From positions 1 through 64,000 of the forward strand of contig CACKWQ010000002.1 of the NCBI GenBank assembly GCA_902603925.1: a DNA stretch of 64,000 bases, written 5' to 3'. Of this stretch, positions 51,889 to 62,243 are shown piece after piece. The stretch comes from an uncultured Pelagibacteraceae bacterium (GTDB lineage Bacteria; Pseudomonadota; Alphaproteobacteria; Pelagibacterales; Pelagibacteraceae). Positions within the stretch are counted from its first letter, which is position 1, and each line of letters begins with the position of its first letter. The position numbers and the translations under genes are program-made. The notes under the pieces were generated by a model that saw only the letters and a program-made list of their open reading frames with translations, did not search any database and had not been told where the DNA came from.

Positions 51889-53219
51889 TTATAAACTTTT
51901 GTATCACAATTTGGTATTCTACCAAACAATGTATTTTGATTAAAATTATTAATAATTACCTCTACCAACTTGCCTATTTGATTTTCATTACCATCTATTA
52001 TTACTGAATTTAAATACTTATTTCTTCCAAATAGTTTATTTTGGTCTTTCATTTTGTTTTCTATTAATACCTCAACCTTGCAATTTTTAAATAGTTTATT
52101 CGTTTCTAACTGATAAGAAAAAAGAAGTCTTTGAATTACTTTAAGTCTCTCTTTAGAAACATTTGTATTGATTAGATTATAATCTGCTGCTTTTGTTCCT
52201 GGTCGAGGACTGAATATAAATGAAAATGAATTTATGAATTTAATTTTCTTTACTAAACTAATTGTCTCTTCAAAGTCGTCATTTGTCTCACCTGGATATC
52301 CGATTATAAAATCACTAGAAAATTTTATGTCATTGTTTATCCTCATTAATTTTTCATAAACATCTATAAACTGCTCAACTGTATGTTTTCTATTCATTAA
52401 TTTTAGTATTTTATTTGATCCGCTTTGTATTGGTAGATGAACAAATGGCATCAATTTTTTGCTGGACTTGTAACAATCTATTAGATCTTCTGTCATGTCT
52501 AATGGATGAGATGTCGTATACCTTATTCTTTTTAAATCAGGAATTTTTTCAAGCTCATTAATTAAATTTGATAATCTAAATTCTTTTGAATTTTCGCGAT
52601 AACAGTAGGCGTTTACATTTTGACCTAATAGAGTTATTTCTTTAACACCGTTTGAAATGAGTTGAGTAGCCTCATCTATTATTTTATAAAATGACCTAGA
52701 GTATTCGGGGCCTCTTGTAAAAGGCACAACACAGTAATGACAAAATTTATCACATCCCTCTTGGATCGTCAAAAATGAAGATATTTTATTGCTGTTATTC
52801 TTAATGTTATCGAAATGTATAAATTTATCAATTGTATCTATTTCTGTCTCCTCTTTTTTTTTATTTTTTTCATGTTTAAGTATAACATCTTTAATTTTGT
52901 GATATGATTGTGGCCCTATAACAATATCAATAAATGGTTCTCTCTTAAACATCTCCTCGTTCTCAGCTTGAGCCACACATCCAGCTATAACCATAATTGG
53001 TTTTTTTTTATTTTCATAATTTTTTTTTATTCTACCAACCTCATGATATACCTTTTCTTTAGCTTTATCTCTTATATGGCAAGTATTTAATATATAACAG
53101 TCTGCATCATTCTGATTTGAGGTTTTTACAAAATCAATACCCTTTAGTGAGTCATAAATTCGGTTTGAGTCATATATGTTCATCTGACAACCAAATGTCT
53201 TAATAAATAATTTTTTCAT
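51885..53219 (-). CDS. miaB: tRNA-2-methylthio-N6-dimethylallyladenosine synthase
   Basis: KTFGCQMNIYDS, EGCDKFCHYCVVPFTRG radical-SAM CxxxCxxC. Confidence 0.96.
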   Translation of the reverse strand: MKKLFIKTFGCQMNIYDSNRIYDSLKGIDFVKTSNQNDADCYILNTCHIRDKAKEKVYHEVGRIKKNYENKKKPIMVIAGCVAQAENEEMFKREPFIDIVIGPQSYHKIKDVILKHEKNKKKEETEIDTIDKFIHFDNIKNNSNKISSFLTIQEGCDKFCHYCVVPFTRGPEYSRSFYKIIDEATQLISNGVKEITLLGQNVNAYCYRENSKEFRLSNLINELEKIPDLKRIRYTTSHPLDMTEDLIDCYKSSKKLMPFVHLPIQSGSNKILKLMNRKHTVEQFIDVYEKLMRINNDIKFSSDFIIGYPGETNDDFEETISLVKKIKFINSFSFIFSPRPGTKAADYNLINTNVSKERLKVIQRLLFSYQLETNKLFKNCKVEVLIENKMKDQNKLFGRNKYLNSVIIDGNENQIGKLVEVIINNFNQNTLFGRIPNCDTKVYN

Positions 53220-53228
53220 AATTGAAGA

Positions 53229-53654
53229 TTATTTTTTTTTTACGCCGTAAAGTTCTAACTTGTGATCAACTAAATCGTATCCATATTTTTCAGCAATTTT
53301 TTTTTGCAACTTGTTAATTTCATCATCCTTAAATTCTATAATATGTCCAGTTTTCACATCAATTAAATGATCATGATGACTTTCTCTGATTTCCTCGTAT
53401 CTTGCCTTCCCACCTTTAAAATCATGTTTTGTTAATATACCCGCTTCTTCGAAAATTTTTACAGTTCTATAAACAGTAGCAATACTTATTTTAGCATCAA
53501 TTCTAGAAACTCTGTTGTATAGCTCATCTACATCTGGATGATCTGCTTCTCCATAAGTCTCTTTTGACTCTGACATTACTTTGGCAATTACTTTTCTTTG
53601 ATCAGTTAACTTAATTCCTTTTGATATACACTTCTCCTCGATGCTATCAGTCAT
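53229..53654 (-). CDS. Fur-family transcriptional regulator (Fur/Mur)
   Basis: GIKLTDQRKVIAKVM, ISIATVYRTVKIFEEAGI, ESHHDHLIDVKTG. Confidence 0.92.
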   Translation of the reverse strand: MTDSIEEKCISKGIKLTDQRKVIAKVMSESKETYGEADHPDVDELYNRVSRIDAKISIATVYRTVKIFEEAGILTKHDFKGGKARYEEIRESHHDHLIDVKTGHIIEFKDDEINKLQKKIAEKYGYDLVDHKLELYGVKKK

Positions 53655-53659
53655 AAACT

Positions 53660-54034
53660 TTATTTATATATTGGTTTTATATTATTCTTTATTAAAACCC
53701 CTTTTTTGAATAAGTCTAGTATATTATTGTAATTTTTTTGGCTTATTTGATTTTGATTAAAACCATATAAATTAATGTTATTTGAAAAACATAGTGCCTT
53801 ACATACTACAATTGATGATCGTATGGTTGAAAATTTACCGGGTCCTTGATTCACAAATATTTGGCTTAAATCTCTTAACTTAAGTTTATTTCTTTTTAAA
53901 AAATCAAACACTATTAGACTAATTTTATCAAAATTTTCACTACTGTTTGAATATTCATTGGTATAATAATTATTATTACAAATGATTTGTAAAAAAATTT
54001 CTTCACCTGTGGCATCTACAATTAAACTTGTCAT
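53660..54034 (-). CDS. tsaB: Short TsaB-like protein (start trimmed to MTSLIVDATG)
   Basis: LIVDATGEEIFLQI and VNQGPGKFSTIRSSIVVCKALC; canonical position upstream of fur. Confidence 0.75.
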   Translation of the reverse strand: MTSLIVDATGEEIFLQIICNNNYYTNEYSNSSENFDKISLIVFDFLKRNKLKLRDLSQIFVNQGPGKFSTIRSSIVVCKALCFSNNINLYGFNQNQISQKNYNNILDLFKKGVLIKNNIKPIYK

Positions 54035-55040
54035 ATTTTTTTTAATAATATCAAAATCTTTTGCAGTTGAAAATAGTAACAAAAAATTTTCAAATGATTT
54101 TGGGACTTTATCTATAATGTATCACAGGTTTAACGAGTCAAAATACCCTTCGACAAATGTAAATATGGACATTTTTATTAAACAAATAAACTTAATAAAT
54201 CAAAATAATTTAGCTTTCCTTAGTCCAAAAGATTTTATTGAAAATTTTTCTGTAAGGAAAAAAGAAAAAAAAATATTACTTACTATAGATGATGCATTTA
54301 GCTCTTTCTATAATCATGCATGGCCTTTTTTGAAAAAGAATAAAATACCTTTTATATTATTTGTGTCTACTGAGCCTGTGGGTAGAAAGGGATACATGAA
54401 TTGGGATCAAATTAGAGAAATTGAGAAAGAAGATTTTGCATTTATAGGAAATCATTCCCATAGTCATGAATATCTTGTAAACTTCAATTTTGATGCATTT
54501 AAAAAGGATATAGATGAGTCAAAAAATATATTTGAAAAAAATTTAGGGTATAATCCTCTAATTTTTTCATACCCATTTGGAGAATACACGCTAGAACAAA
54601 AATTATATATTAAAGACAATTTTGAAATTGCGTTTGGTCAACATTCGGGTGTAATAGATTTAAATAAAGATAAATATGAATTGCCTAGGTTTCCAATAAA
54701 TGAAAAATATGGAGATCTTGAAAGATTCAAATTTTTAATTAATCTGTTACCTTTGGAATATAGGTCGGACTCACTAAATGATAAGTTTATTTCAAAAAAA
54801 AATAATCCTCCAAATTTAGAGATATTTTTTTTTGATGACCAAAAAGATTTAAATAGAATCAATTGTTTTTCAAACGAGGGTAATCAATGGCAAAATACTG
54901 AGACTTCTTTAAAAAATAATAAATTGCTAATTAAATTTAGAGATAAATTTAAAGATAGGAGAGGCAGAATTAATTGTTCTCTGAACGATAACGGTAATTG
55001 GCGTTGGCTAGGATTACAATTTACAATAAATAATAATTAA
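53982..55040 (+). CDS. Secreted polysaccharide deacetylase (NodB-like)
   Basis: Signal-peptide-like N-terminus, LLTIDDAFSSFY, FIGNHSHSHEYL, FSYPFGEYT; exact start uncertain (GTG at 54009 possible). Confidence 0.85.
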   Translation: MICKKISSPVASTIKLVIFFLIISKSFAVENSNKKFSNDFGTLSIMYHRFNESKYPSTNVNMDIFIKQINLINQNNLAFLSPKDFIENFSVRKKEKKILLTIDDAFSSFYNHAWPFLKKNKIPFILFVSTEPVGRKGYMNWDQIREIEKEDFAFIGNHSHSHEYLVNFNFDAFKKDIDESKNIFEKNLGYNPLIFSYPFGEYTLEQKLYIKDNFEIAFGQHSGVIDLNKDKYELPRFPINEKYGDLERFKFLINLLPLEYRSDSLNDKFISKKNNPPNLEIFFFDDQKDLNRINCFSNEGNQWQNTETSLKNNKLLIKFRDKFKDRRGRINCSLNDNGNWRWLGLQFTINNN

Positions 55041-56174
55041 TTAAATATTATTTTTAAACTCCTCACTCGTTGGCAATATTCTTGCAGAGTCAAAATCTTT
55101 TAAATTATTTTGTTCAATAATTTTTTTTAAGATTTTTGTGTACTCTGTTCCAGTTTCTGCGTATTGATCCAAATAATTGGCTAACTCTAAACTATTCAGT
55201 GGCTCATCATTGTCTCTTTGAATTGCTCTTGCCTTTCTAAACTCTTTATAACTTGAGTGAGTGTTCAAATTTCTTTGATAGGCTCTTACCGATGATTTAA
55301 GAACACTAAATGTCATAATTTTGTGCTTATCTTCTTTATTTGCTCCAGACGGCTTAATGCCTTGACCAGAATATGTCCATTGCCCAAATAAAGCATTACC
55401 CTCTATTGCAAATCTTGATGTTCCCCAACCAGTTTCTTTGGCAGCTTGAGCGATGGCTAGTGAGACTGGAATTTCATCCATTCTTACTTTTAAAGTTGAT
55501 AGGTCTCTTTTAGTTACTCCATATTGTTTAAATTTTTTATTTAACCATTCTTTTTCGAGTTTAGTATTATTGTTTTTGTTTAAAATTTTAAACAATGTAA
55601 GCCTATCTCTTCTAATTCTGTTGTTTTCACTTAAAACTAATGGGAGAACTATTTTTATAAATAAATCTTTTCTATTTTTTGAGCTTTCTATATTTTTTAA
55701 TTCGTGTGGTAACATTCCAACTTCAAAGGGTTTCACAATTTTATTCTTTCTTACAGTGTTTAAGTTATATTTTTTATCCTCAAACATTTGATTTAAAGTG
55801 CTTGCTTCAATCCTTACAGATTTTGAAGGCCCGTTTTTAAATTCAATGTCCTCATAAAGATGCCGTTGATCCAAATCATCGTCAATTATATTTTCTGTAA
55901 TAAGAGTTTCACCTGATAAAACTTTTTCTAAATATTTTTTTGAATAATTTTCGTATGCTTTAGGTTTTTGAAAGGTGGTAAGTAATAAATTTGAAACATA
56001 GGGCATTACAAAAAATAATGATATAATAATGAGACTAAATATCGACGCTGCATAAATAGATCTTAATTCGGAATTAAATGGATTCTTCTTTCTTAATCTG
56101 GAAACTTTAAATCCTCTTTTAATTAGAATTTTATTAATTTCAGATATTTTCATCGATTTAAATTTTCTTATCAT
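55041..56174 (-). CDS. Bax-like glucosaminidase-domain protein
   Basis: SLAIAQAAKETGWGTSRFAIEGNALFGQWTY, SVRAYQRNLNTHSSYKEFRKAR. Confidence 0.85.
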   Translation of the reverse strand: MIRKFKSMKISEINKILIKRGFKVSRLRKKNPFNSELRSIYAASIFSLIIISLFFVMPYVSNLLLTTFQKPKAYENYSKKYLEKVLSGETLITENIIDDDLDQRHLYEDIEFKNGPSKSVRIEASTLNQMFEDKKYNLNTVRKNKIVKPFEVGMLPHELKNIESSKNRKDLFIKIVLPLVLSENNRIRRDRLTLFKILNKNNNTKLEKEWLNKKFKQYGVTKRDLSTLKVRMDEIPVSLAIAQAAKETGWGTSRFAIEGNALFGQWTYSGQGIKPSGANKEDKHKIMTFSVLKSSVRAYQRNLNTHSSYKEFRKARAIQRDNDEPLNSLELANYLDQYAETGTEYTKILKKIIEQNNLKDFDSARILPTSEEFKNNI

Positions 56175-56192
56175 AAAACTAAGCAGTTTTCT

Positions 56193-56735
56193 CTATATAG
56201 ATGTAACTTCTCTAACTTCAGGTACATAATGCGTTAATAGGTTTTCTACACCGCGTTTTAACGTCAGAGTTGAACTTGGGCACCCGGAACAACTTCCTTG
56301 AAGTTTTACAGTAACGACGCCATCCTCAAATTTTTCAAATGAAATATCTCCGCCATCTCTTGCTACAGCAGGTCTAACTTTAGTCTCTAAAACATCAATT
56401 ATTTTTTTTTCAATTTCTCCAAAATTTTCATTTGATTTTTTTGATAATTTGTCGCTTAAAACATGTTCATTACCTTTTGAATAAAAGTCGTTGATATATG
56501 ATATTATAATATGTTTAAGTTCTGACCACTCAACTTCGCTTCTTTTATTAACTGATAAAAAATTTTCATACAAAAAAATTCCTCTTACACCATTTATAGA
56601 AAGAATATTTTTAACCAATTCATTTTTAGTATCATTTATATCTAATACTTCAATTGGACCAACTTTTGAAACTATCTTGCCTGGAAGAAATTTTAAAGAG
56701 TTTGGATTTGGTGTGTTTTCAGTTTGCACAAACAT
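56193..56735 (-). CDS. NifU-like Fe-S scaffold/carrier (NfuA type)
   Basis: N-terminal Nfu_N QTENTPNPNSLKFLPG, C-terminal GSCSGCPSSTLTLK CxxC. Confidence 0.94.
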   Translation of the reverse strand: MFVQTENTPNPNSLKFLPGKIVSKVGPIEVLDINDTKNELVKNILSINGVRGIFLYENFLSVNKRSEVEWSELKHIIISYINDFYSKGNEHVLSDKLSKKSNENFGEIEKKIIDVLETKVRPAVARDGGDISFEKFEDGVVTVKLQGSCSGCPSSTLTLKRGVENLLTHYVPEVREVTSI

Positions 56736-56781
56736 AAAAGATATATAATGGTAAATTTAAAAATTTAAAGTGCTTTTTACC

Positions 56782-57786
56782 TCAAAAACCTACAATTTTC
56801 TTCAATTCTTTAATTTTTTTAGAGGCAATTTCGTCAGCTTTTAATGCTCCTTTGTTAAGAATTTCATCGATTAAATTTTCGTCCATTTTTAATTTTTTTA
56901 TTTCTGAGGAAATCGGTGAAATTTTTTCTATTATTAGTTCTGTAAGTTTAATTTTCAAATCTGAAAAATTTTTTCCAGAAAACTCATTTAAAGTTTTATC
57001 TACATCCTGGTTATTAAGAGATGAAAATATTCCTATAAGATTCTTTGCTTCAGGTCTTTTTGCCAAACCATTCTTTTCATCAGGTAATGGGTGAGAGTCA
57101 GTTTTGGCTTTTTTAATTTTAATTGATATTTCATCATTGCTATCTGTTAAATTGATACGACTTAAATCTGAGGGATCTGATTTACTCATTTTTTTTGTTC
57201 CATCTTTGAGACTCATTATCCTAGAAAAATCTTTTTGGATAATTGGCTCAGGTAAAATAAAAAAATTTTTAGCTTCAAAATCTATATTAAATTTTTGTGC
57301 AATATCTCTTGTTAGTTCTAAATGTTGTTTTTGATCCTCACCAACAGGAACGTGGGTAGAATTATATAATAAAATATCTGCAGCCATCAAAATAGGATAC
57401 ACATACAGGCCAATACTAGCTTTTTCTTTATCTTTTCCTGCCTTTTCCTTGAATTGTGTCATTCTGTTCAGCCACCCCATTCTTGAAGAACACCCGAGCA
57501 CCCAAGCACACTCACTATGTGCTGAAACTGCAGATTGATTAAAAATAATACTTTTTTTTTGATTTAAACCACTTGCAATAAAGGCCGCCACAGTATCTCT
57601 TACGTTGCTTTTTAGTTCTTGTGGATCTTGTTTGGTTGTGATTGCATGCAGATCTACTACACAATAAATACATTCTGTATTTTCTTGATTTTGAAAATTT
57701 ACAAAATTTTTAATTGCACCTAAATAGTTGCCTAGGTGGAGATTTCCAGTTGGTTGAACTCCTGAAAATATTTTTTTTTTCATCAA
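56782..57786 (-). CDS. trpS: Tryptophanyl-tRNA synthetase
   Basis: [29 protein letters not shown] (KMSKS). Confidence 0.97.
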   Translation of the reverse strand: MMKKKIFSGVQPTGNLHLGNYLGAIKNFVNFQNQENTECIYCVVDLHAITTKQDPQELKSNVRDTVAAFIASGLNQKKSIIFNQSAVSAHSECAWVLGCSSRMGWLNRMTQFKEKAGKDKEKASIGLYVYPILMAADILLYNSTHVPVGEDQKQHLELTRDIAQKFNIDFEAKNFFILPEPIIQKDFSRIMSLKDGTKKMSKSDPSDLSRINLTDSNDEISIKIKKAKTDSHPLPDEKNGLAKRPEAKNLIGIFSSLNNQDVDKTLNEFSGKNFSDLKIKLTELIIEKISPISSEIKKLKMDENLIDEILNKGALKADEIASKKIKELKKIVGF

Positions 57787-59316
57787 CTAATACTTTAATT
57801 TAATATCTGATAATTTTAAAGCTTTTGTAATAATGGATGTTAAAAGGTATAATAAAAACGTTACCAAAACCATTATAATTATTGTTATTAATTTATAATT
57901 ACTTTCATAAACTAATAATTCTGAAAAATTTGAAATCATCATATAAAAAATATAACATGCAAATGAAGATGTACAGACTATCCTAATCAATGGAAAAAAG
58001 ATTGCATTAGTCAAATTAAAATAGTCTTTCTTTGCTAAAAAGACATACAACATAAATACATTTATCCACGAAGATATTGTGGTTGCAATTGGAATAGCAA
58101 CAAATCCATATTTAGGAAAAAAATATAAACTAATTAATATATTTATAATTACAGAAAAGACAGAAAAATAAAATGGAATTTTTGTATTGTGTCTTGCAAA
58201 TAAAAATGCTGAAAAAATTTTGATAAGTGAGAAAGCTGGCAGTCCAAAAGAAAAGTAGAATAAAGCTTTAGCAGAATTCTTTACACTTACTAAATCAAAT
58301 GACCCGTAACCGAATAAACTAGAGGTAATTTGCTCAGATGCAATTATTATTGCTAATGATGCAGGTAAACTTAGAAATATACTTAGTTCAAAAGACTTAT
58401 TTTGTATTAAATTTATTTTTTTATTTCTTTTTGAATTAATATGTTTGCTTAAGTTAGGCAGCAAAATTGTACCTATTGCGATTCCAGCAATAGCTAAATT
58501 AATCTGATAAATCCTATCTGCATAATACAAATAAGAAACTGCATTAGCCTGAAATGAAGCAATTACAGTTCCCACTAAGATATTAATTTGTGTTACACCT
58601 GATGAGAATATGCTCGGTATTAATTTTTTAAAAAAGATTTTTACTTTTTTTGACTTTTTAAACTTAAAGTTTATTTTTGGTTTAAAATATTTTCTAACAA
58701 AAAAATATAGAAAAGTTAGTTGAATAAAACCAGCGACAGATACACCATAAGATAGATACTCAACAATAATATCTTTTTCATTTTTTACAAAGTATAAAAT
58801 TACTATTAAAATAATATTTAATATTATTGGTGCTCCGGCGGCTACCCCAAACTTATTATGTGAATTTAAAATGGCTGAAAAGAAGGATGCTAAACTTATA
58901 AATAATAAAAACGGAAAAGTAATTCTTGTCAGAAAGATTGTTAAATCTAATTTATCAGAGCTTTCAGTAAATCCAGGGGCAATTATAAATACAAAAAAAG
59001 GCATAAATAATTCAATAAGCAAAACAATCGCAAATAGAAATATGATTAGAAAATTAAAAATTTCGTTTGCAAAAATTGATGATTTTTTTTTTGATATAGA
59101 TAATTCTGACGAATAACTAGGCACAAAGGCTGAATTGAACGTGCCCTCAGAGAATAGTCTTCTAAATGTGTTAGGAATTCTAAATGCAACAAAGAATGCA
59201 TCTGACACCGGACCTGACCCTAAACTTATTGCTATGAGAAAATCCCTTAAATAACCTAAAATCCTGCTTAAAAAAGTAAAGAAACTAAATGTGCTAGTTG
59301 ACTTAATTAGATTCAT
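57787..59316 (-). CDS. murJ: Lipid II flippase MurJ (MviN)
   Basis: FLSRILGYLRDFLIAISLGSGPVSDAFFVAFRIPNTFRRLFSEGTFNSAFVP. Confidence 0.95.
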   Translation of the reverse strand: MNLIKSTSTFSFFTFLSRILGYLRDFLIAISLGSGPVSDAFFVAFRIPNTFRRLFSEGTFNSAFVPSYSSELSISKKKSSIFANEIFNFLIIFLFAIVLLIELFMPFFVFIIAPGFTESSDKLDLTIFLTRITFPFLLFISLASFFSAILNSHNKFGVAAGAPIILNIILIVILYFVKNEKDIIVEYLSYGVSVAGFIQLTFLYFFVRKYFKPKINFKFKKSKKVKIFFKKLIPSIFSSGVTQINILVGTVIASFQANAVSYLYYADRIYQINLAIAGIAIGTILLPNLSKHINSKRNKKINLIQNKSFELSIFLSLPASLAIIIASEQITSSLFGYGSFDLVSVKNSAKALFYFSFGLPAFSLIKIFSAFLFARHNTKIPFYFSVFSVIINILISLYFFPKYGFVAIPIATTISSWINVFMLYVFLAKKDYFNLTNAIFFPLIRIVCTSSFACYIFYMMISNFSELLVYESNYKLITIIIMVLVTFLLYLLTSIITKALKLSDIKLKY

Positions 59317-59364
59317 AAATCATATTAGTCTTAACGTAGTTCTGTTAGTATATCTAATTAAAAA

Positions 59365-61653
59365 ATGAAAAGAAAAAAAATTGAACATTATTCTGATAAA
59401 GAGGCTTTAGATTTTCATAATAGTAATAAATCAGGCAAGATTGAGATAGTTTCTTCAAAACCAATGACTACAAAAAGAGATCTTGCTTTAGCTTATTCTC
59501 CTGGAGTTGCTGCGCCAGTAAAAGCGATATCTGCTAATCCTGAGCTTGCATATGAGTATACAACTAAAGGAAATCTGGTAGCAGTGATAAGCAATGGAAC
59601 AGCAATTCTCGGATTGGGTAATTTAGGAGCAATTGCATCAAAACCAGTGATGGAAGGTAAAGCAGTTCTATTTAAAAGATTTGCCGATATTGACGCAATA
59701 GATTTAGAAATAGATTCAAATAGCTCAGATGAAATAGTTAATTCTATAAAAAGTTTTGCAAAAAGCTTCGGGGGTATCAACCTAGAAGATATAGCTGCTC
59801 CAAACTGTTTTATAATTGAAGACAAACTGAAAAAAATATTAGATATTCCGGTATTCCATGATGACCAACATGGGACTGCAATTATAACTTATGCAGCTTT
59901 AATGAATGCTTTAGATATATCAAAAAAAAATATAAAAAAAGTTAAAGTTGTTGTGAACGGAGCCGGTGCTTCGGCGATGGCATGCACAAATTTGCTAATC
60001 AAAGCTGGTGTCTCTAAAAATAATTTAATTATGTTAGATAGTAAAGGAGTTATTTTTAAAGGAAGGAAAAATTTAAATAAGTGGAAATTAATTTATGCAT
60101 CAAAAACTAAAGCAAGAAAATTAGATCATGCAATAAAAGATGCAGATGTTTTTCTTGGGTTATCTTCTGCAGGCGTATTAAATAAAGAAAATGTAAAAAG
60201 TATGGCAAAAAATCCAATAATTTTTGCTTGTGCGAATCCAGACCCCGAAATTACTCCAGAAGAAGTTGAGGAGGTAAGAGATGATGTAATAATTGCAACT
60301 GGCAGATCTGATTATCCAAATCAAGTAAATAATCTAATTGGCTTCCCTTATATATTTAGAGGAGCTTTAGATGTAAGGGCAAAAACAATTAATGATGAAA
60401 TGAAAATAGCAGCTGCTAATGCGATTGCTTCTCTCGCTAGGGAAAGAGTACCAGATGAGGTAGTTGCTGCTATGGGTGGTGATAGACCGACCTATGGAAA
60501 AGATTATATAATTCCATCGACATTTGATCCAAGGCTTATAAGTGTAATACCTGTAGCTGTAGCTAAGGCTGCTATTAAAAGTGGTGTTGCAAGAAAAAAA
60601 ATTATAAATTTTGAACAGTATGCTGAACAACTTAAACAAAGATTAGATCCATCTTTAACAATTTTACAAGGTATAAATTCTCAAATTAGAAAAAATCAAA
60701 AAAAAGTTGTTTTTGCTGACGGTGAAGATGAAAATACACTGAAAGCAGCAATTGCTTTTAAAAATAGTGGACTTGGTATTCCGATTCTTGTTGCAAAAGA
60801 TAAGGTTGTGAAAGAAAGACTAAAAGAGATAGGATATAGTGAAAATTTTAATATTGAGATAGTAAATTCAACTAAAAAAAAGTTTAGAGAAAAATATTCC
60901 AATTTTATTTTTAAAAAACTACATAGAACACAAGGTTTGCTTGAGAGAGACTGTGATAGATTGGTAAGAAATGATAGAGTAATTTGGGCTTCTTGTATGG
61001 TCGCATGTGGTGACGCTGATGCAATGGTGACAGGAAATACTAGAAGATACGGCCAATCGCTCCAAAAAATTACAAAAGTTGTTGAACCAAGACCTGGGGA
61101 AATTATGTTTGGATTAAATATGGTTGTGAATAAAGGAAGAACAATATTTATTGGTGATACTAGCGTTCACGAGTATCCTACGTCAAAACAGTTAGCTGAG
61201 ATAGCAATTTCATCAGCAAGAGTAGTAAGGTTATTTGGATTTAATCCAAAAGTTGCTTTTCTTTCTCATTCAACTTTTGGACAGCCAATTACTAGTAGAA
61301 CTAAACATATAAGAGATGCCGTTGAAATTCTTAAACGAAGAAAAGTTGATTTCAAATTTGATGGGGACATGCAGCCAGATGTTGCTTTAAGTGAGGAATA
61401 TAAAGAATTGTATCCAATGTCAGAAATAGTTGGTAATGCGAATATTTTAATTATGCCAGGCCAACACAGCGCAGCAATTTCATATAAAATTATGAAAACA
61501 ATGAGCAGTGCTAAAGTCATTGGCCCGTTGCTAATCGGTTTGGGTGCAGCAATTGAAATTGCACCTTTGAGATGTTCTACATCGGAAATATTAAATTTAG
61601 CCTCCGTCGCTGCTTATTCAGCTGGTGTGATAGACTATAATAAAAAAAATTAA
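59365..61653 (+). CDS. maeB: NADP-dependent malic enzyme with C-terminal phosphotransacetylase-like domain
   Basis: DLALAYSPGVAAPVKAI, FHDDQHGTAIITYAAL, C-terminal Pta-like region. Confidence 0.96.
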   Translation: MKRKKIEHYSDKEALDFHNSNKSGKIEIVSSKPMTTKRDLALAYSPGVAAPVKAISANPELAYEYTTKGNLVAVISNGTAILGLGNLGAIASKPVMEGKAVLFKRFADIDAIDLEIDSNSSDEIVNSIKSFAKSFGGINLEDIAAPNCFIIEDKLKKILDIPVFHDDQHGTAIITYAALMNALDISKKNIKKVKVVVNGAGASAMACTNLLIKAGVSKNNLIMLDSKGVIFKGRKNLNKWKLIYASKTKARKLDHAIKDADVFLGLSSAGVLNKENVKSMAKNPIIFACANPDPEITPEEVEEVRDDVIIATGRSDYPNQVNNLIGFPYIFRGALDVRAKTINDEMKIAAANAIASLARERVPDEVVAAMGGDRPTYGKDYIIPSTFDPRLISVIPVAVAKAAIKSGVARKKIINFEQYAEQLKQRLDPSLTILQGINSQIRKNQKKVVFADGEDENTLKAAIAFKNSGLGIPILVAKDKVVKERLKEIGYSENFNIEIVNSTKKKFREKYSNFIFKKLHRTQGLLERDCDRLVRNDRVIWASCMVACGDADAMVTGNTRRYGQSLQKITKVVEPRPGEIMFGLNMVVNKGRTIFIGDTSVHEYPTSKQLAEIAISSARVVRLFGFNPKVAFLSHSTFGQPITSRTKHIRDAVEILKRRKVDFKFDGDMQPDVALSEEYKELYPMSEIVGNANILIMPGQHSAAISYKIMKTMSSAKVIGPLLIGLGAAIEIAPLRCSTSEILNLASVAAYSAGVIDYNKKN

Positions 61654-62243
61654 TCTTTTTTGATTCTTAAATTATCAACCATCAAAATACTCGCAATAAC
61701 ATCCTCTACATCTAAAATTTCTTTAGCCTCTTTAATAACCTCATCTTTTTCTTCACTAGTTTCGGATATTCCATAAATGTAAATTACTTTCTTGTAAGTG
61801 TCCAAATTATAATTAACAGAGTTAATTTTCTTGTTGAAAATCATGGCTGATCTTAGTTGTGATGTAATGAGAACATCTTTGGCTGATTGCTGAAAGTTAA
61901 ATTTATCTTTAATTTTAATATCATTTTTAACGGATCTTGCACCCCTAATTTCCCAGGCTAATTTTGTTAACTTCAATTTTTCTTCAGGAGTATCTACTTT
62001 TCCTGTCAAAAATATTCTTCCATCTAAGACCTTAGACTTTACATTCAAAAAATAATTTTTGTTCATTGATAAAATTTTTGCCTCAAGGCTCTTATCCATG
62101 ATTGAATCATCTATTTGCGTTCCTAAAGATCTTGGGTCTAATGCAACTGATACACCTGTTCCAAATACACCTGTTGAAGACGCACCTATACAATTAGAAA
62201 GTAACAAAAATAAAAAAGTAAAAACTATAAATCTATTTTTCAT
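61650..62243 (-). CDS. BON-domain lipoprotein
   Basis: LLLSNCIGAS lipobox; two BON-like repeats VLDGRIFLTGKVDTPEEKLK, VIYIYGISETSEEKDEV. Confidence 0.83.
   Translation of the reverse strand: MKNRFIVFTFLFLLLSNCIGASSTGVFGTGVSVALDPRSLGTQIDDSIMDKSLEAKILSMNKNYFLNVKSKVLDGRIFLTGKVDTPEEKLKLTKLAWEIRGARSVKNDIKIKDKFNFQQSAKDVLITSQLRSAMIFNKKINSVNYNLDTYKKVIYIYGISETSEEKDEVIKEAKEILDVEDVIASILMVDNLRIKKD

Noticed and set aside
60367-60639. 90-aa ORF antisense to maeB
   Set aside because: Contained within well-supported maeB; Ser/Tyr/Phe-rich composition typical of antisense frames.
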